Positions 7,187-7,991 of a stretch of DNA of 7,991 nucleotides are shown piece after piece. The DNA comes from Allocoleopsis sp036703385 (GTDB taxonomy: Bacteria > Cyanobacteriota > Cyanobacteriia > Cyanobacteriales > Coleofasciculaceae). The translations under genes were made by a program, and so were the position numbers. Positions within the stretch are counted from its first letter, which is position 1. Each line of letters opens with the position of its first letter. Under the pieces are notes generated by a model that was given only the letters and a program-made list of their open reading frames with translations, made no database searches and had not been told where the DNA came from. The stretch is taken from assembly GCF_036703385.1 (NCBI RefSeq), contig NZ_DATNPA010000718.1, positions 1 through 7,991 of the forward strand, written 5' to 3'.

Positions 7187-7256
7187 CTTAAGTTCACTAC
7201 AGCCGTACAAAGCAAGAAACTATGAATTTAGTGAATAGATTAATGAATTTTACTAC

Positions 7257-7263
7257 AAGGGAG
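7257..7263 (+). promoter_or_regulatory. Ribosome binding site fixing the start at 7272
   Basis: AAGGGAG, a near match to the anti-16S complement AAGGAGG, lies 8 bases before the ATG at 7272-7274. Another ATG at 7264 is in a different frame and too close to the site. The site therefore supports 7272 as the true start. Confidence 0.65.
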
Positions 7264-7271
7264 ATGCGCCT

Positions 7272-7991
7272 ATGCGTTTATTGATGGTGCAATATGCTGG
7301 AGATTACCGAGAAGCTGTACGAGGCTTTGATCAAGGCGGCGAGGAAACTTATTATGCTCAAAAATATTCCGTTGACGCTGTTTCTGAAATCGGCAAAACC
7401 ATTGAGAGGGCTGCCGTTCTTTGTTGTCTTACAAAAGAACCCTATGATGAGGTTCTTAGCAATGGCGTCCATGCAATCGGAGCTGGATTTCAACAAGAAA
7501 TCCAAGTCAAACCGTTAATCAATTTGATTGAAAAACAAAATCCAACTCATCTCATTGTCCGCACACCCATTCAAGATGTGTTTCGCTGGTCTATTCAACA
7601 AAAAATCCCCACGATTGCCATATTAGCAGACTCCTTTTCAACTAAAGGCATGAAAAACAAGCTGCGAAATTATTGGCTGTCATCCCTTTTGAATAATCCG
7701 CAAATTCACTGGGTTTTTAATCATGGCATAAATTCATCCCTTTCCCTTCAAGAAATTGGGGTAAATTCTGACAAAATAATTCCTTGGGACTGGCCTTCTC
7801 AGGTTACTCCAGACTGCTTTCCTGTCAAAACTCTTCCCACCCATAGCCAAACCTGGAATTTAGCTTATGTCGGGTCAATTATGGAGTCAAAGGGAGTTGG
7901 CGATATTTTAAATGCCATCGCCAATTTAAAAACAAAAAACTTTCCTGTCCACCTAAAAATTGCTGGTGGAGGACAAGTTGAAGAGTTCATC
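7272..7991 (+). CDS. GT4-like glycosyltransferase, N-terminal part (cut by right edge)
   Basis: The frame from the ATG at 7272 is open for 240 codons to the window end, so the C-terminal part is missing. It starts MRLLMVQYAGDYREAVRGFD with a following GGEETYYAQKYSVDAV (22-37), a glycosyltransferase N-terminus I associate with cyanobacterial polysaccharide clusters. The hydrophobic stretch PTIAILADS (113-121) and IHWVFNHGINSS (145-156) fit the strands of a GT-B N-terminal domain. NLAYVGSIMESKGVGDILNAI (196-216) matches the opening of the Glycos_transf_1 domain (GR-x-x-x-x-KG-type motif), and LKIAGGGQ (228-235) matches the next conserved strand. The catalytic E-x7-E would lie beyond the edge. 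Codons are richer in AAA, AAT, ATT and TTA than in the three upstream genes: 60-base samples hold 22 G or C, against 32 in the flippase and polymerase genes. A start of a new operon is likely, given the 683-bp gap and its own ribosome binding site. Confidence 0.85.
   Translation, partial: MRLLMVQYAGDYREAVRGFDQGGEETYYAQKYSVDAVSEIGKTIERAAVLCCLTKEPYDEVLSNGVHAIGAGFQQEIQVKPLINLIEKQNPTHLIVRTPIQDVFRWSIQQKIPTIAILADSFSTKGMKNKLRNYWLSSLLNNPQIHWVFNHGINSSLSLQEIGVNSDKIIPWDWPSQVTPDCFPVKTLPTHSQTWNLAYVGSIMESKGVGDILNAIANLKTKNFPVHLKIAGGGQVEEFI

Larger units (their letters stand above)
6589..7271. other. AT-rich intergenic region with candidate regulatory sites
   Basis: No gene is supported here. The left part has an 8-bp direct repeat, CTCCTCAG, at 6661-6668 and 6675-6682, and a 6-bp stem GAGATT (6774-6779) / AATCTC (6789-6794) without a T tract. 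A five-pair stem AACCC (6845-6849) / GGGTT (6856-6860) is a poor terminator candidate. The middle (about 6860-7010) is very AT-rich: 17 G or C in the 60 bases 6961-7020. Two candidate promoters and a pair of ATGAATTT repeats precede the next gene. Its length suggests the downstream glycosyltransferase gene has its own promoter and is not simply read through from the polymerase gene. Confidence 0.6.

Noticed and set aside
7294..7518. Open frames of about 75 codons on both strands near the right end
   Set aside because: Both lie inside the second glycosyltransferase gene in other frames; the glycosyltransferase frame is longer, has a ribosome binding site and matches GT4 motifs.

Overview
The window looks like part of an extracellular-polysaccharide locus from a cyanobacterium, probably a filamentous one. 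This rests on the cyanobacterial character of the proteins, a perfect HIP1 octamer (GCGATCGC, 2885-2892) with a one-mismatch relative near 5410, and starts that often lack a Shine-Dalgarno sequence. I cannot name the genus.

Layout: (1) 1-704, minus strand: the N-terminal 234 residues of a Wzz/GumC-type polysaccharide co-polymerase, running off the left edge. (2) 705-2398: about 1.7 kb with no gene I can support. It holds candidate regulatory elements: two hairpins, a perfect 14-bp palindrome that looks like a LacI-family operator, and weak promoter matches. (3) 2399-6588, plus strand: a three-gene set encoding a GT4 glycosyltransferase, a Wzx-type flippase and a Wzy-type polymerase, with gaps of 50 and 111 bp. 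(4) 6589-7271: an AT-rich intergenic region of 683 bp with candidate promoters and short repeats. (5) 7272-7991, plus strand: the first 240 residues of a second GT4-like glycosyltransferase, running off the right edge and preceded by a clear ribosome binding site.

How the genes work together (established for the Wzx/Wzy pathway, inferred here): the glycosyltransferases build a lipid-linked repeat unit on the cytoplasmic face, Wzx flips it, Wzy polymerises it on the periplasmic side, and the Wzz/GumC protein controls chain length and couples to export. The initiating phosphoglycosyltransferase and the outer-membrane Wza channel are not recognisable in the window and presumably lie outside it.

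I see no CRISPR array, tRNA, rRNA, intact insertion sequence or phage gene, and no convincing new biological system. The best leads for a second look are the long divergent intergenic region with its palindrome and hairpins, and the drop in GC content from about 6,800 onward.
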